A stretch of DNA of 64,000 bases, taken from assembly GCA_030426955.1 (NCBI GenBank), contig JAUHXS010000009.1, positions 1 to 64,000 on the forward strand, written 5' to 3'. A program made the translations under genes and the position numbers. This DNA is from Bacteroidia bacterium. GTDB taxonomy: Bacteria > Bacteroidota > Bacteroidia > Chitinophagales > JAUHXS01. The notes below the pieces were generated by a model that worked only from the letters and a program-made list of their open reading frames with translations, searched no databases and was not told where the DNA came from. Shown here one piece after another: positions 44,330 to 52,856 of this stretch; the first letter of the stretch is position 1; the number at the start of each line of letters is the position of its first letter.

Positions 44330-47146
44330 ATGCAAAAGCGAGTAGTTTCCTATTTATTTATTATTCTATTTTCATTACTTATAACAAGTTGTCAACAGGA
44401 TAAACCAGTACAAAATACTGTTGACATTCCATTAGACCCTACGGTCCGGACTGGAAAACTAGAAAACGGATTGACTTATTATATAAAGTATAACCCTAAA
44501 CCTTTGAACAGAGCTGAATTCAGATTGGCTGTAAATGCGGGTTCCAACCAAGAAGATGAGGATCAACAAGGTCTAGCACATTTTACAGAGCACATGGCTT
44601 TTAATGGCTCCGAACACTTTAGCAAGAATGAATTGATAGACTACTTAGAATCAATAGGTACTAAGTTTGGTGCGCACCTCAATGCATATACGAGCTTTGA
44701 TGAAACTGTGTATATGTTTAAAATACCAACAGATTCACCTGATATCGTAAACAAAGGCTACCAAATACTAAGTGATTGGGCTGGTGGCTTGAGTTTCGAC
44801 CATGAAGAGATCGACAAGGAAAGAGGTGTTGTAGGCGAAGAGTGGCGACTAAGACTAGGTGCAAATGAAAGAATGCGCAGAAAATACTGGCCAGTACTAT
44901 TTCACAACTCTAGGTATGCAGAGAGAATGCCTATAGGTAAGAAAGAAGTTATAGACACCGCTAACTATGAGGCATTTAAACGCTATTACAGGGATTGGTA
45001 TAGACCTGACTTAATGGCTGTTTTGGTGGTGGGTGATATTAACATAGATAGTACAGAGAAAAAAATTATTCAACATTTCTCTCATTTAAAGAGTCTAGAA
45101 AATAAAAGAGAAAAAGAACTATACAACATACCTGATCACAAAGATGCCAAGGCTGTGGTAGCCACAGACAAGGAGGCCTCTTATACCTTAGTTAAAATCA
45201 TGTACAAACAAGACAAAAAGAAAATCAAAACAGAAGAAGATTACAGAAGCTCCCTGATAAGGAAATTGTATACTAATATGATTTCGAGTAGACTTAAGGA
45301 ATTAAAGCTTCAAGAGGACCCTCCTTTTTCTTTCGCTTACGCTTATTATGGAGGATTTGCTAGAACAAAAGATAATTATGTTTCAGTTGCTTTTATCGAA
45401 GAAGATGAGGTAGCAAGAAGCATAAATACATTATTAACTGAAAATGAACGAGTACGACAGCATGGTTATACACAAACAGAGTTGGAACGAGAAAAGAAAT
45501 CTATGCTTAGAAAAATGGAAAAACGTTTCAAAGAAACAGGAAAAACGGACTCTAGGGATATTATTGGCAGCTACGTATATCATTTCTTAAATGGCAATGC
45601 CGTTGCTGGAGTAGAGCAAGATTTAGCATTGCACGAAAAATACTTACCAGGTATTACCTTGAATGAAATCAATCAATTAGCTACGGAATGGATTACAGAT
45701 GGCAACTATGTCATCGTAGTTACTGCTCCTGAGAAAGAAGATTTAAAATTACCAACAGAGGAGGAATTACTGACATTAGCAAATAACATAAAGACTACTA
45801 AAATAGAGCCTTATATAGACAATACAAATGATGCTGATTTACTGCCATCGGCTCCAGAAAGTGGATCGATTACTAAGGAGACTCAATTTGAAGCATTAGG
45901 TATTACAGAATGGAAATTGTCCAATGGCGTCAAGGTATTACTCAAACCTACAGACTTTAAAAACGATGAAGTGCTCATTGAAGCCTTTAGCTATGGTGGT
46001 GCATCTCTTTACCCAGCAGAAGATGACCTTTCAGCATCTTATGCCTCAGTCATAATGACCCAAAGTGGTGTTGGCACATTTAATAGAATACAATTGGATA
46101 AAAAGTTAGCTGGAAAGATCGTCAATGTATATCCTGTCAATGGGGAAACTTTTGAAGGATTTAGAGGCAATACTTCTACAGAAGATTTAAATACGGCAAT
46201 GCAGTTGATTCACTTATATTTTACTCAACCGCGAAAAGATGAAGTGGCTTTTAAGTCCTTTATAGATGAACAGAAAGGGTTTATTGAGAACAATACAGCT
46301 TGGCCAGACAAGACATTGTATGACACCATTGATCATGTGTTGTATAACAAACACCCTAGAAGGCTACCGATGTCCTTGGAAAGATTAGGTGAACTTGACC
46401 TAGATAAGACATATGGCATTTATAAGGATCGGTTTGCAGATGCCAGTGACTTCAACTTCTTCTTTGTTGGAAATTTCACTTTGGAAGCAATAAAGCCGAT
46501 GGTAGAAAAATATTTAGCAAATCTACCTAGCACAAACCGATCTGAAAGCTGGAAAGACATGAAATTAAACTATACAAAAGGTAAAATCGAAAAAACAGTT
46601 TATAAGGGTATTGAGCCTAAGAGCAGAGTAAACCTCATATTTACTGGCGACTATGAATGGAATGGCGAAAACAAGTTTAAAATTGATGCCATGGTCAAAG
46701 TATTAAGCATTAAACTAAGAGAAACACTAAGGGAAGACATGGGTGGTGTCTATGGCGTGGGTGTTTACCCTATCCTCTCACACTATCCAAAGGAAACCTA
46801 TAGGTTAACAATATCTTTTGGCTGTGATCCAGAAAATACAGAAGCGCTCATCGCTGCAGCGGAGAAAGAAATTAGGCAGTTACAAAACAATGAGCCAGAA
46901 GCTATCGACATGACTAAAGCCAAGCAGACAATGATCCGGAGCAGGGAGACCGACTTAAACGAAAATAGATTTTGGTTAAAACTGATCAAAGAAAGCTACT
47001 TCCATCAAGAGGGATTGCCAGACTTGACAAAGTTTAATGAGCAAGTTGAAGCACTGACTGGCAAAGAAATTCAAGAGACGACTCAAAAGTATTTTAATTT
47101 CGATAATTACTTCAAAGCTGTACTTTACCCAAAAAAAGAAATGTAA
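44330..47146 (+). CDS. M16-family zinc metalloprotease, lipoprotein
   Basis: 938 aa, two tandem M16 (pitrilysin/insulinase-type) units. A lipobox (ITSC, Cys21) predicts a membrane-anchored periplasmic protein. The first unit has the inverted zinc motif His84-x-x-Glu-His88 (AHFTEH) and the downstream Glu in EEIDKERGVVGEEW; the second unit (from about residue 525) lacks the zinc motif, as usual for the C-terminal half. Substrates are unknown; family members degrade peptides or process proteins in the envelope. It is flanked by the 115-bp direct repeats and a terminator-like hairpin, so the segment 43955-47199 may be a recent insertion. Confidence 0.93.
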   Translation: MQKRVVSYLFIILFSLLITSCQQDKPVQNTVDIPLDPTVRTGKLENGLTYYIKYNPKPLNRAEFRLAVNAGSNQEDEDQQGLAHFTEHMAFNGSEHFSKNELIDYLESIGTKFGAHLNAYTSFDETVYMFKIPTDSPDIVNKGYQILSDWAGGLSFDHEEIDKERGVVGEEWRLRLGANERMRRKYWPVLFHNSRYAERMPIGKKEVIDTANYEAFKRYYRDWYRPDLMAVLVVGDINIDSTEKKIIQHFSHLKSLENKREKELYNIPDHKDAKAVVATDKEASYTLVKIMYKQDKKKIKTEEDYRSSLIRKLYTNMISSRLKELKLQEDPPFSFAYAYYGGFARTKDNYVSVAFIEEDEVARSINTLLTENERVRQHGYTQTELEREKKSMLRKMEKRFKETGKTDSRDIIGSYVYHFLNGNAVAGVEQDLALHEKYLPGITLNEINQLATEWITDGNYVIVVTAPEKEDLKLPTEEELLTLANNIKTTKIEPYIDNTNDADLLPSAPESGSITKETQFEALGITEWKLSNGVKVLLKPTDFKNDEVLIEAFSYGGASLYPAEDDLSASYASVIMTQSGVGTFNRIQLDKKLAGKIVNVYPVNGETFEGFRGNTSTEDLNTAMQLIHLYFTQPRKDEVAFKSFIDEQKGFIENNTAWPDKTLYDTIDHVLYNKHPRRLPMSLERLGELDLDKTYGIYKDRFADASDFNFFFVGNFTLEAIKPMVEKYLANLPSTNRSESWKDMKLNYTKGKIEKTVYKGIEPKSRVNLIFTGDYEWNGENKFKIDAMVKVLSIKLRETLREDMGGVYGVGVYPILSHYPKETYRLTISFGCDPENTEALIAAAEKEIRQLQNNEPEAIDMTKAKQTMIRSRETDLNENRFWLKLIKESYFHQEGLPDLTKFNEQVEALTGKEIQETTQKYFNFDNYFKAVLYPKKEM

Positions 47147-47199
47147 TTTCTGAAACTAGATTATTTAATTTCAACGTAAGTTTAAGTGGCAATCAATAG

Positions 47200-47314
47200 T
47201 GGTTATTTGGGAAAACTAAGTTTATACCAAATAAAATCCCACACATAGTATTATACCCCTATTGGACTTTCTTGTGGAATACTAGTTTCCCTTATTGCAT
47301 TAAATCCTCCTAAA
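47200..47314. repeat. 115-bp direct repeat, right copy
   Basis: It pairs with 43840-43954 (113/115 identical). It contains the true 3' end of the metallo-beta-lactamase/rhodanese gene (stop at 47251) and, at 47201-47219, an orphaned VIWEN-stop tail from the small protein gene of the left side. The arrangement is reciprocal to that of the left copy. Confidence 0.95.
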
Positions 47315-48633
47315 ACGTTATTGACCTTGTCAAAACCATTTTTCTTTAAAATAGATGCTGCAACCATCGACCTATAGCCACTTCTACAGTTAATGGTATA
47401 AGTATTTGCAGTGTCAAGTTTATCTAAAGATTTTTCAAGATCACTAAGTGGAATAATCAGAGCGCCTTTAATATGCGCTTCGTCTGTTTCACTAGGCTTT
47501 CTTACATCAAGAATCACATCTTCTCTAGCTTCGTATATTGCCTTCAATTGATCCATATCTACTTGCCCTACACTTTTAATCTCTTCACCTGCCTCCATCC
47601 ATTTATTAATTCCACCTTCTAGGTATCCAACTACATTTTCAAACCCCACTCTTGCTAGCCTCATGACTGTTTCTTCTTCTTTGCCAGAATCAGTCACGAG
47701 CACTAAAGGTTGGTTAATATCGATCAAAGTGCCTACCCAAACTGCAAATGTTCCACTCAAGCCTATGTTTATAGAGTTTGGTACAAATCTCTCTGCAAAG
47801 TCGTTTGGATCACGAGTATCCAAGATCAGTGCATCTTTAGTAGCTTGCTTAAACTCATCTATACTCAACGGTTTAGAATTTTGATTGATAACATTGTCAA
47901 TATTATCATAACCCTCTTTATTAATTCTAGCATCTTGAAAGAAGTAAGCAGGTGGTGGTGGCATATCATCTGTTAAGACTTTAATAAACTCTTCTTTTGT
48001 CATCTCTTGTAATGCATAATTACTTTTCTTCTGCTCCCCAAGTGAAGACGATGTCTCACTACTCAAGCCTTTTCCGCATTGCGAACCTGCACCGTGAGCT
48101 GGATATACAATAACGTCATCAGGCAAAGGCATGATTTTATTGCGAAGCGAGTCGTACATCATACCAGCCAACTCCTCTTTACTCATTTTACCATCTAATA
48201 AGTCTGGTCTTCCAACAGCACCGATAAATAAGGTATCACCACTGAAAAGAGCATACTCCTTTCCACTTTCATCGTATAGTAAATAACATGTCGACTCTGG
48301 TGTATGTCCTGGCGTGTGAAGCGCCTTAATGGTTATACTTCCTAATTTAAACTCTTCACCGTCTGCTGCGTTGTAGACTTCATAACTTGCATCAGCACCT
48401 GGACCATAAACGATTTGTGCACCTGTGGCATTAGCTAAGTCAATATGACCTGAAACAAAGTCTGCATGAAAGTGTGTTTCAAAGACATATTTAATCTTCC
48501 CATTGTTATTATTTGCCTTTTCTATATAAGGTTTTACTTCTCTCAAAGGGTCTATTATAGCAATTTCACCATTTGATTCAATATAATACGCTGCTTCAGC
48601 TAAACAGTTTGTATAAAGTTGCTCTATAACCAT
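47251..48633 (-). CDS. Metallo-beta-lactamase-fold hydrolase fused to two rhodanese domains
   Basis: 460 aa. N-terminal MBL domain (1-about 210) with metal ligands ETHFHADFVSGH, LHTPGHTPES and FSGDTLF, resembling persulfide dioxygenases (ETHE1/Blh type). First rhodanese-like domain (about 255-345; LILDTRDPNDFAE) has VTDSGKE where the catalytic Cys loop would be, so it is probably inactive. The second (about 365-455; VILDVRKPSETDEAHIKG) has an intact catalytic loop NCRSGYRSM. Likely role: oxidation or transfer of persulfide sulfur in the cytoplasm. It is 6 nt downstream of a TSUP transporter gene. Its 3' end lies inside the right direct-repeat copy. Confidence 0.93.
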   Translation of the reverse strand: MVIEQLYTNCLAEAAYYIESNGEIAIIDPLREVKPYIEKANNNNGKIKYVFETHFHADFVSGHIDLANATGAQIVYGPGADASYEVYNAADGEEFKLGSITIKALHTPGHTPESTCYLLYDESGKEYALFSGDTLFIGAVGRPDLLDGKMSKEELAGMMYDSLRNKIMPLPDDVIVYPAHGAGSQCGKGLSSETSSSLGEQKKSNYALQEMTKEEFIKVLTDDMPPPPAYFFQDARINKEGYDNIDNVINQNSKPLSIDEFKQATKDALILDTRDPNDFAERFVPNSINIGLSGTFAVWVGTLIDINQPLVLVTDSGKEEETVMRLARVGFENVVGYLEGGINKWMEAGEEIKSVGQVDMDQLKAIYEAREDVILDVRKPSETDEAHIKGALIIPLSDLEKSLDKLDTANTYTINCRSGYRSMVAASILKKNGFDKVNNVLGGFNAIRETSIPQESPIGV

Positions 48634-48639
48634 ACTATA

Positions 48640-49443
48640 CTATGTTAAACTATTTAAGTACTCTTTGTAAATAATAAAAATGCCCATTAGTAAAACGAAC
48701 CAACCAAAAATAGGCTTCAGTCTTTCTTCTTTTATATATTTTGAAATGTAAAATCCACTCAAAATCCCTATTATAGATAAACTGGTAAATATGATCAATA
48801 GTTCCCAGTCAAATGCTATACCATTTTGTAAATCTCCAATCATACCAAGGGGTGATTTGACCGCTATAATAAGTAACGATGTACCCACAGCAAGCCTCAT
48901 TGGTAAACGAATCAGCAAAACCAAAGTTGGAATGATAATAAATCCCCCTCCAGCACCTACCAGTCCCGTAAGTATACCAACGATAATTCCCTCTAAAGCC
49001 ACTGTAACGTAGTTAAAGGTTACCTCGTCTGAGCCACATTCTTCTTTAAACTTCACAAAAATCATGGAAAGAGCACTTCCCAACATCAACAAGGCAAAAA
49101 GCCCCATTAAAAAAATGTCTTTTGTAATTGTCATAGCACCCACCTCAGTCACAACCTCAGGTATCATGTCCATTAAGTATTTTCGTGTAAAGTAAACTGC
49201 AACAAGAGATGGAATCGCAAAAGCAAAAACTGTTTTTACGCTTACCAAGCCACTCTTTAAATACTTCACACACCCAAATAGACTAGTGGTTCCTACTATA
49301 AAAAGAGAATATGCAGTGGCTTCTGTCGCAGAAATGCCCATCAGGTAAACCAAAACTGGCATGGACAATACTGATCCGCCACTTCCAAGCAACCCCATAA
49401 CAATACCGATCACCAAAGCTAAAACATACCCAATGACATCCAT
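48640..49443 (-). CDS. TSUP-family (TauE/SafE) membrane transporter
   Basis: 267 aa from the ATG at 49443-49441. Upstream starts up to 49554 are possible but would run into the divergent lemA gene and add non-family residues. Eight or so membrane helices in two repeats, with the TSUP motifs VMGLLGSGGSVLSMPVLVYL in the first half and GILTGLVGAGGGFIIIPTL in the second. Members export or import sulfite, sulfonates or other sulfur anions. Pairing with the MBL/rhodanese gene 6 nt downstream suggests export of the sulfite made from persulfide; this is an inference from context. Confidence 0.9.
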   Translation of the reverse strand: MDVIGYVLALVIGIVMGLLGSGGSVLSMPVLVYLMGISATEATAYSLFIVGTTSLFGCVKYLKSGLVSVKTVFAFAIPSLVAVYFTRKYLMDMIPEVVTEVGAMTITKDIFLMGLFALLMLGSALSMIFVKFKEECGSDEVTFNYVTVALEGIIVGILTGLVGAGGGFIIIPTLVLLIRLPMRLAVGTSLLIIAVKSPLGMIGDLQNGIAFDWELLIIFTSLSIIGILSGFYISKYIKEERLKPIFGWFVLLMGIFIIYKEYLNSLT

Positions 49444-49517
49444 TTGGTAAAGATACAGAATTATCATTTTGATATAACCGAATCTTAGTATATTCGCATT
49501 ATAATAAAACTTCAACA

Positions 49518-50108
49518 ATGAAAAAGACATGGATAGCATTAGGTGTAGTTGCATTGATTATCATTATCATATACACTTCTATTAAAGGAAAATACAATAC
49601 AATGGTTGAGTACGGAGAAAACGTAACATCAGCTTGGTCGCAAGTCGAAAACGTATATCAGAGAAGATCTGATCTAATTCCCAATCTAGTAAATACAGTA
49701 AAAGGGTACGCTGATTTTGAGAAAGAAACGTTAACAGAAGTTGTTAATGCAAGAGCAAAAGCTACAGGGGTCAATGTCAATGCAGACAACTTAAATCCAG
49801 AAATGATCAATCAATTTCAACAGGCACAGGCTGGATTATCGTCAGCTTTATCCAAGCTTTTACTTGTAGTAGAACGTTACCCTGATCTTAAAGCGAATCA
49901 AAACTTTTTAGAATTGCAATCACAGTTAGAAGGAACTGAAAACAGAATAGCAGTAGAAAGAAGAAAGTTCAATGAGTCAGCCAAAATGTATAATACTTAC
50001 ATAAAGAAGTTTCCGAATAATATTTATGCGGGTATGTTCAACTTTGAACAAAAAGCATACTTTGAAGCAGAAAAGGGAGCAGAAAAAGTGCCGGAAGTAA
50101 AGTTTTAA
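49518..50108 (+). CDS. lemA: LemA family protein
   Basis: 196 aa. One N-terminal membrane helix (about 5-22, VVALIIIIIYTSIKG) is followed by a helical bundle with the family block YNTMVEYGENVTSAWSQVEN, VYQRRSDLIPNLVNTVKGYA and FEKETLTEVVNARAKA. LemA proteins are small membrane proteins of unclear function often linked with TPM-domain or M48 genes. Here it is followed after 4 nt by the first of two TPM genes, so the three form an operon, and it is divergent from the TSUP gene. Confidence 0.93.
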   Translation: MKKTWIALGVVALIIIIIYTSIKGKYNTMVEYGENVTSAWSQVENVYQRRSDLIPNLVNTVKGYADFEKETLTEVVNARAKATGVNVNADNLNPEMINQFQQAQAGLSSALSKLLLVVERYPDLKANQNFLELQSQLEGTENRIAVERRKFNESAKMYNTYIKKFPNNIYAGMFNFEQKAYFEAEKGAEKVPEVKF

Positions 50109-50112
50109 TCTA

Positions 50113-50550
50113 ATGTCTAAAAGTTTCTTTTCCAAAGAAGATCAAGCCCTTATTCTAAGCGCTATTAAAGAAGCAGAAATCAATACTTCTGGAGAAATAA
50201 GGGTTCATATAGAAAGTAAATGCAAATATGACGTTTTGGACAGAGCAGCCGATGTTTTTAAGCAGCTTAAAATGCATGAGACTGCTTTACGCAATGGTGT
50301 TTTATTTTATTTAGCAACAGAAGATAGGCAATTTGCCATTATTGGAGATGTGGGCATCAACTCTAAAGTAGAAGATACTTTTTGGGATGAAATCAAAGAC
50401 GATATGCTTTCAAAGTTTAAGGCTGGAGCTTTCAAAGAAGGGCTTTCAGAGGGCATCAAGGCCTCTGGAGTTGCATTGAAAGAGCATTTCCCATACCAAA
50501 GTGACGATGTTAATGAACTTTCAGATGAAATTTCTTTTGGAAAAAATTAA
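50113..50550 (+). CDS. TPM-domain protein, short form
   Basis: 145 aa with the TPM (TLP18.3/Psb32/MOLO-1) fold: AEINTSGEIRVHIESKC near the start and VLFYLATEDRQFAIIGDVGI in the core, then ALKEHFPYQSDDVNELSDEI at the end. It has no signal peptide or membrane helix, so it differs from the secreted partner that follows it. Its 3' end overlaps that gene by 26 nt. Function unknown; it is part of the lemA/TPM operon. Confidence 0.88.
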   Translation: MSKSFFSKEDQALILSAIKEAEINTSGEIRVHIESKCKYDVLDRAADVFKQLKMHETALRNGVLFYLATEDRQFAIIGDVGINSKVEDTFWDEIKDDMLSKFKAGAFKEGLSEGIKASGVALKEHFPYQSDDVNELSDEISFGKN

Positions 50551-51319
50551 GGTACTTTTCTCCATACTTGTACTATGTTTTCAGCTTCAGGCTCAAGACT
50601 TTCCAGAACGCCCTAACCCTCCTCGCTTAGTTAATGACTATGCTGATATTTTAAACCCTAATCAAGAGCAGAGTCTAGAGTTAAAACTTAGAGCGTTTAA
50701 TGATTCAACCTCAACACAAATTGCCATTGTCAATATTCAAACTACCAATGGATATGAAATAGGTGATTACTCCTTTCAATTAGCTGAAAAATGGGGTATT
50801 GGTCAAAGGGGGAAAGATAATGGTGTTTTGATTTGTGTCGCTTTACAAGACAGGAAAATGTTTATTGCTACGGGATATGGAGTGGAAGAATTTATTACTG
50901 ATGCTGCAGCTAAATCCATTGTAGAAAATTACATGAAGCCTGCTTTTAAAGCATCCAATTATTATCAAGGTTTAGATCAAGCAACGACCATTCTCATGGG
51001 ACTAACAAGCGGACAATTTACAGCTGACGATATTAAGAGGAAAGGTAAAGGGTCTCCACTCCTAACTCTTTTGTTCATTGTTATTTTTGCAGGAATTATC
51101 ATTTTAGCCAACTATGCCAGATATAAATCATATAAAAGCAATTCCTTATCTACACACAGCGACCTTAGCTTTTGGGCTTTTCTTTTACTAATGTCACAAA
51201 ACTCCAGAAGAGGCGGACATAGTGGGGGAAGTTTTGGAAGCTTTTCTTCAGGAGGTGGCTCCTTTGGAGGGTTTGGTGGCGGAAGTTTCGGAGGAGGTGG
51301 AGCAGGCGGAAGTTGGTAA
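50525..51319 (+). CDS. Secreted TPM-domain protein with Gly-rich C-terminus
   Basis: 264 aa from the ATG at 50525, which gives a clean signal peptide (MKFLLEKIKVLFSILVLCFQ, ending LQAQ). The TPM domain (about 25-155) has PPRLVNDYADIL and VLICVALQDRKMFIATGYGVE, then a membrane helix (about 180-200, LTLLFIVIFAGIIILANYA) and a Gly/Ser/Phe-rich tail (about 225-264; SFGSFSSGGGSFGGFGGG-type). This is the YgcG-like architecture. The tail is probably flexible. It is the third gene of the lemA operon. Confidence 0.92.
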   Translation: MKFLLEKIKVLFSILVLCFQLQAQDFPERPNPPRLVNDYADILNPNQEQSLELKLRAFNDSTSTQIAIVNIQTTNGYEIGDYSFQLAEKWGIGQRGKDNGVLICVALQDRKMFIATGYGVEEFITDAAAKSIVENYMKPAFKASNYYQGLDQATTILMGLTSGQFTADDIKRKGKGSPLLTLLFIVIFAGIIILANYARYKSYKSNSLSTHSDLSFWAFLLLMSQNSRRGGHSGGSFGSFSSGGGSFGGFGGGSFGGGGAGGSW

Positions 51320-51321
51320 TA

Positions 51322-52800
51322 CTATTTATACTTTGACTCTAACCAAACGACAATATCCAAATAGCGGAAAGCCTCTCTGTCATATCTCTTTTCTAAACAT
51401 AGTTTTATATCCTCACTTAATTTATTAAAGGCTGTTTTCGTTTCTTCCTTTGATAAAAGTTTAGGCGCTTGTTTTCTTAAAAAGTTTATCAGAATGGTTT
51501 CAAACTCATAGTTTCTCTTTTTCTTTAGCAAATATCTATACAATGAGACAACCTCATACTCAACTAAACTACTATTTCCTAAATCGTAGTGTACCATAAG
51601 ATTTAGAATTTTAGTATACGTATATTGTTCCTCTAATTGTTCTGCTTTTTTATTATTTAAAACAACATTTAACCAATCTATTGCCTCTCCATATTTTTCA
51701 AGTCGAAAACATATGTATCCGAAGTAACAGTAAATACTTGTTTTTGAAACCAAAGAGACCAAGTCACCATGCTTATCCAGCTTATTACTAATGGGTTTAA
51801 TTCTAGGATATATCTTATTAAACTCATTTTTAACAATATGGTATTGTAAATCTAGTATGGAAGTCCGTCTAAATTTTTCAATCGGGTCGTACCTTTTTTC
51901 ATCGATTTTTTCCAATTCATTAAAAGCAACCTGAAACTCTTCGTATCGTTTTGTTCTCAAACAACTACTTACATAGGCATAGCTTATTGTAATATAGTTC
52001 AGCTTGGATTTATCAGATCGTAACTTATTTTCCTTATATAGTTTAAGTAACTTTTTACTTAGCTCATACTCATCTTCTATTTGACACAACAAACGACTAA
52101 AGTTGAATAAAATAAATAACTGCATAAACTGAGTCTTAAAGGAATATTGAGTCAGCTTTTTTTCTAACAATTCTTTATTATATAGTTCCATTATCTTCTT
52201 TTCCTCCTCACCATTCCTAACACTTCCATATTTTATTGTAATCAGGTTGAGCTTCCCAGAATATATATAATATTGATATTCGGTATAGAAAAGATCTAGT
52301 TGCTTCTTAAGCTGTCTTAATATATCATCAAAGATTTGTTCATCTTCTATCTTCTGCGTTGAAATCAATAAATTATACTTCCACCTTGAATAAAATTCGG
52401 CTTTATATAAAGTATGGTCGTTTTCTTCAATGATCTTTTGGGTCTTATTAATCAATTTTTGACATTGCTCAAATAACCTTTTTTTGTATAATATCTCGAT
52501 CTCAATTAATCTGGACTTAATTGTGACCTCATGGCTTATATCATCGTGTAAATATCGTAGTGCCTTTAAAATCATCTTGTACAGATAATTTTTCATCCAG
52601 GTAAACTGCTTAACAAAAGCTTCCTGTGCAAATTTTTTCTTAAGTTTTCGTTCATCATACACTTCCTGCTTATCTATTGCATCAAAAAGCAACACATAAG
52701 CTTTGTCCCCCTTTCTTAGGGAGGCCAACTTTTTAAATTCTCTTTTTTCGCTGGCAGAAAGCGACTTGATTAGCTTAAATAAGTCATCAGTTGGTGTCAT
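51322..52800 (-). CDS. Helical repeat protein, family unknown
   Basis: 492 aa, Lys- and Glu-rich, almost entirely helical with TPR-like heptad spacing (AIDWLNVVLNNKKAEQLEEQ) and no signal peptide or membrane segment, so probably a cytoplasmic scaffold. The start MTPTDDLFKLIKSLSASEKREFKKLASL reads like a conserved N-terminal motif that I recall from large hypothetical proteins in Bacteroidota, but I cannot name it. Its stop lies 2 nt beyond the convergent Gly-rich TPM gene. A 19-bp palindrome (52804-52822) sits just 4 nt before the ATG. Confidence 0.7.
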   Translation of the reverse strand: MTPTDDLFKLIKSLSASEKREFKKLASLRKGDKAYVLLFDAIDKQEVYDERKLKKKFAQEAFVKQFTWMKNYLYKMILKALRYLHDDISHEVTIKSRLIEIEILYKKRLFEQCQKLINKTQKIIEENDHTLYKAEFYSRWKYNLLISTQKIEDEQIFDDILRQLKKQLDLFYTEYQYYIYSGKLNLITIKYGSVRNGEEEKKIMELYNKELLEKKLTQYSFKTQFMQLFILFNFSRLLCQIEDEYELSKKLLKLYKENKLRSDKSKLNYITISYAYVSSCLRTKRYEEFQVAFNELEKIDEKRYDPIEKFRRTSILDLQYHIVKNEFNKIYPRIKPISNKLDKHGDLVSLVSKTSIYCYFGYICFRLEKYGEAIDWLNVVLNNKKAEQLEEQYTYTKILNLMVHYDLGNSSLVEYEVVSLYRYLLKKKRNYEFETILINFLRKQAPKLLSKEETKTAFNKLSEDIKLCLEKRYDREAFRYLDIVVWLESKYK

Positions 52801-52803
52801 GTA

Positions 52804-52822
52804 TTGAGAATAAGGTTCTCAA
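52804..52822. promoter_or_regulatory. Palindrome directly upstream of the helical repeat gene
   Basis: TTGAGAA-taagg-TTCTCAA, a perfect 7-bp inverted repeat with a 5-bp centre, ending 4 nt before the ATG on the minus strand. It could be an operator or an mRNA hairpin covering the ribosome-binding region. No T-tract is present. Confidence 0.45.
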
Positions 52823-52856
52823 CACCTAATATAACGTATTTCTAAGTAAGACGAAA

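Noticed and set aside
49444-49554. Longer N-terminus of the TSUP transporter
   Set aside because: It runs into the divergent lemA coding region and lacks family character.
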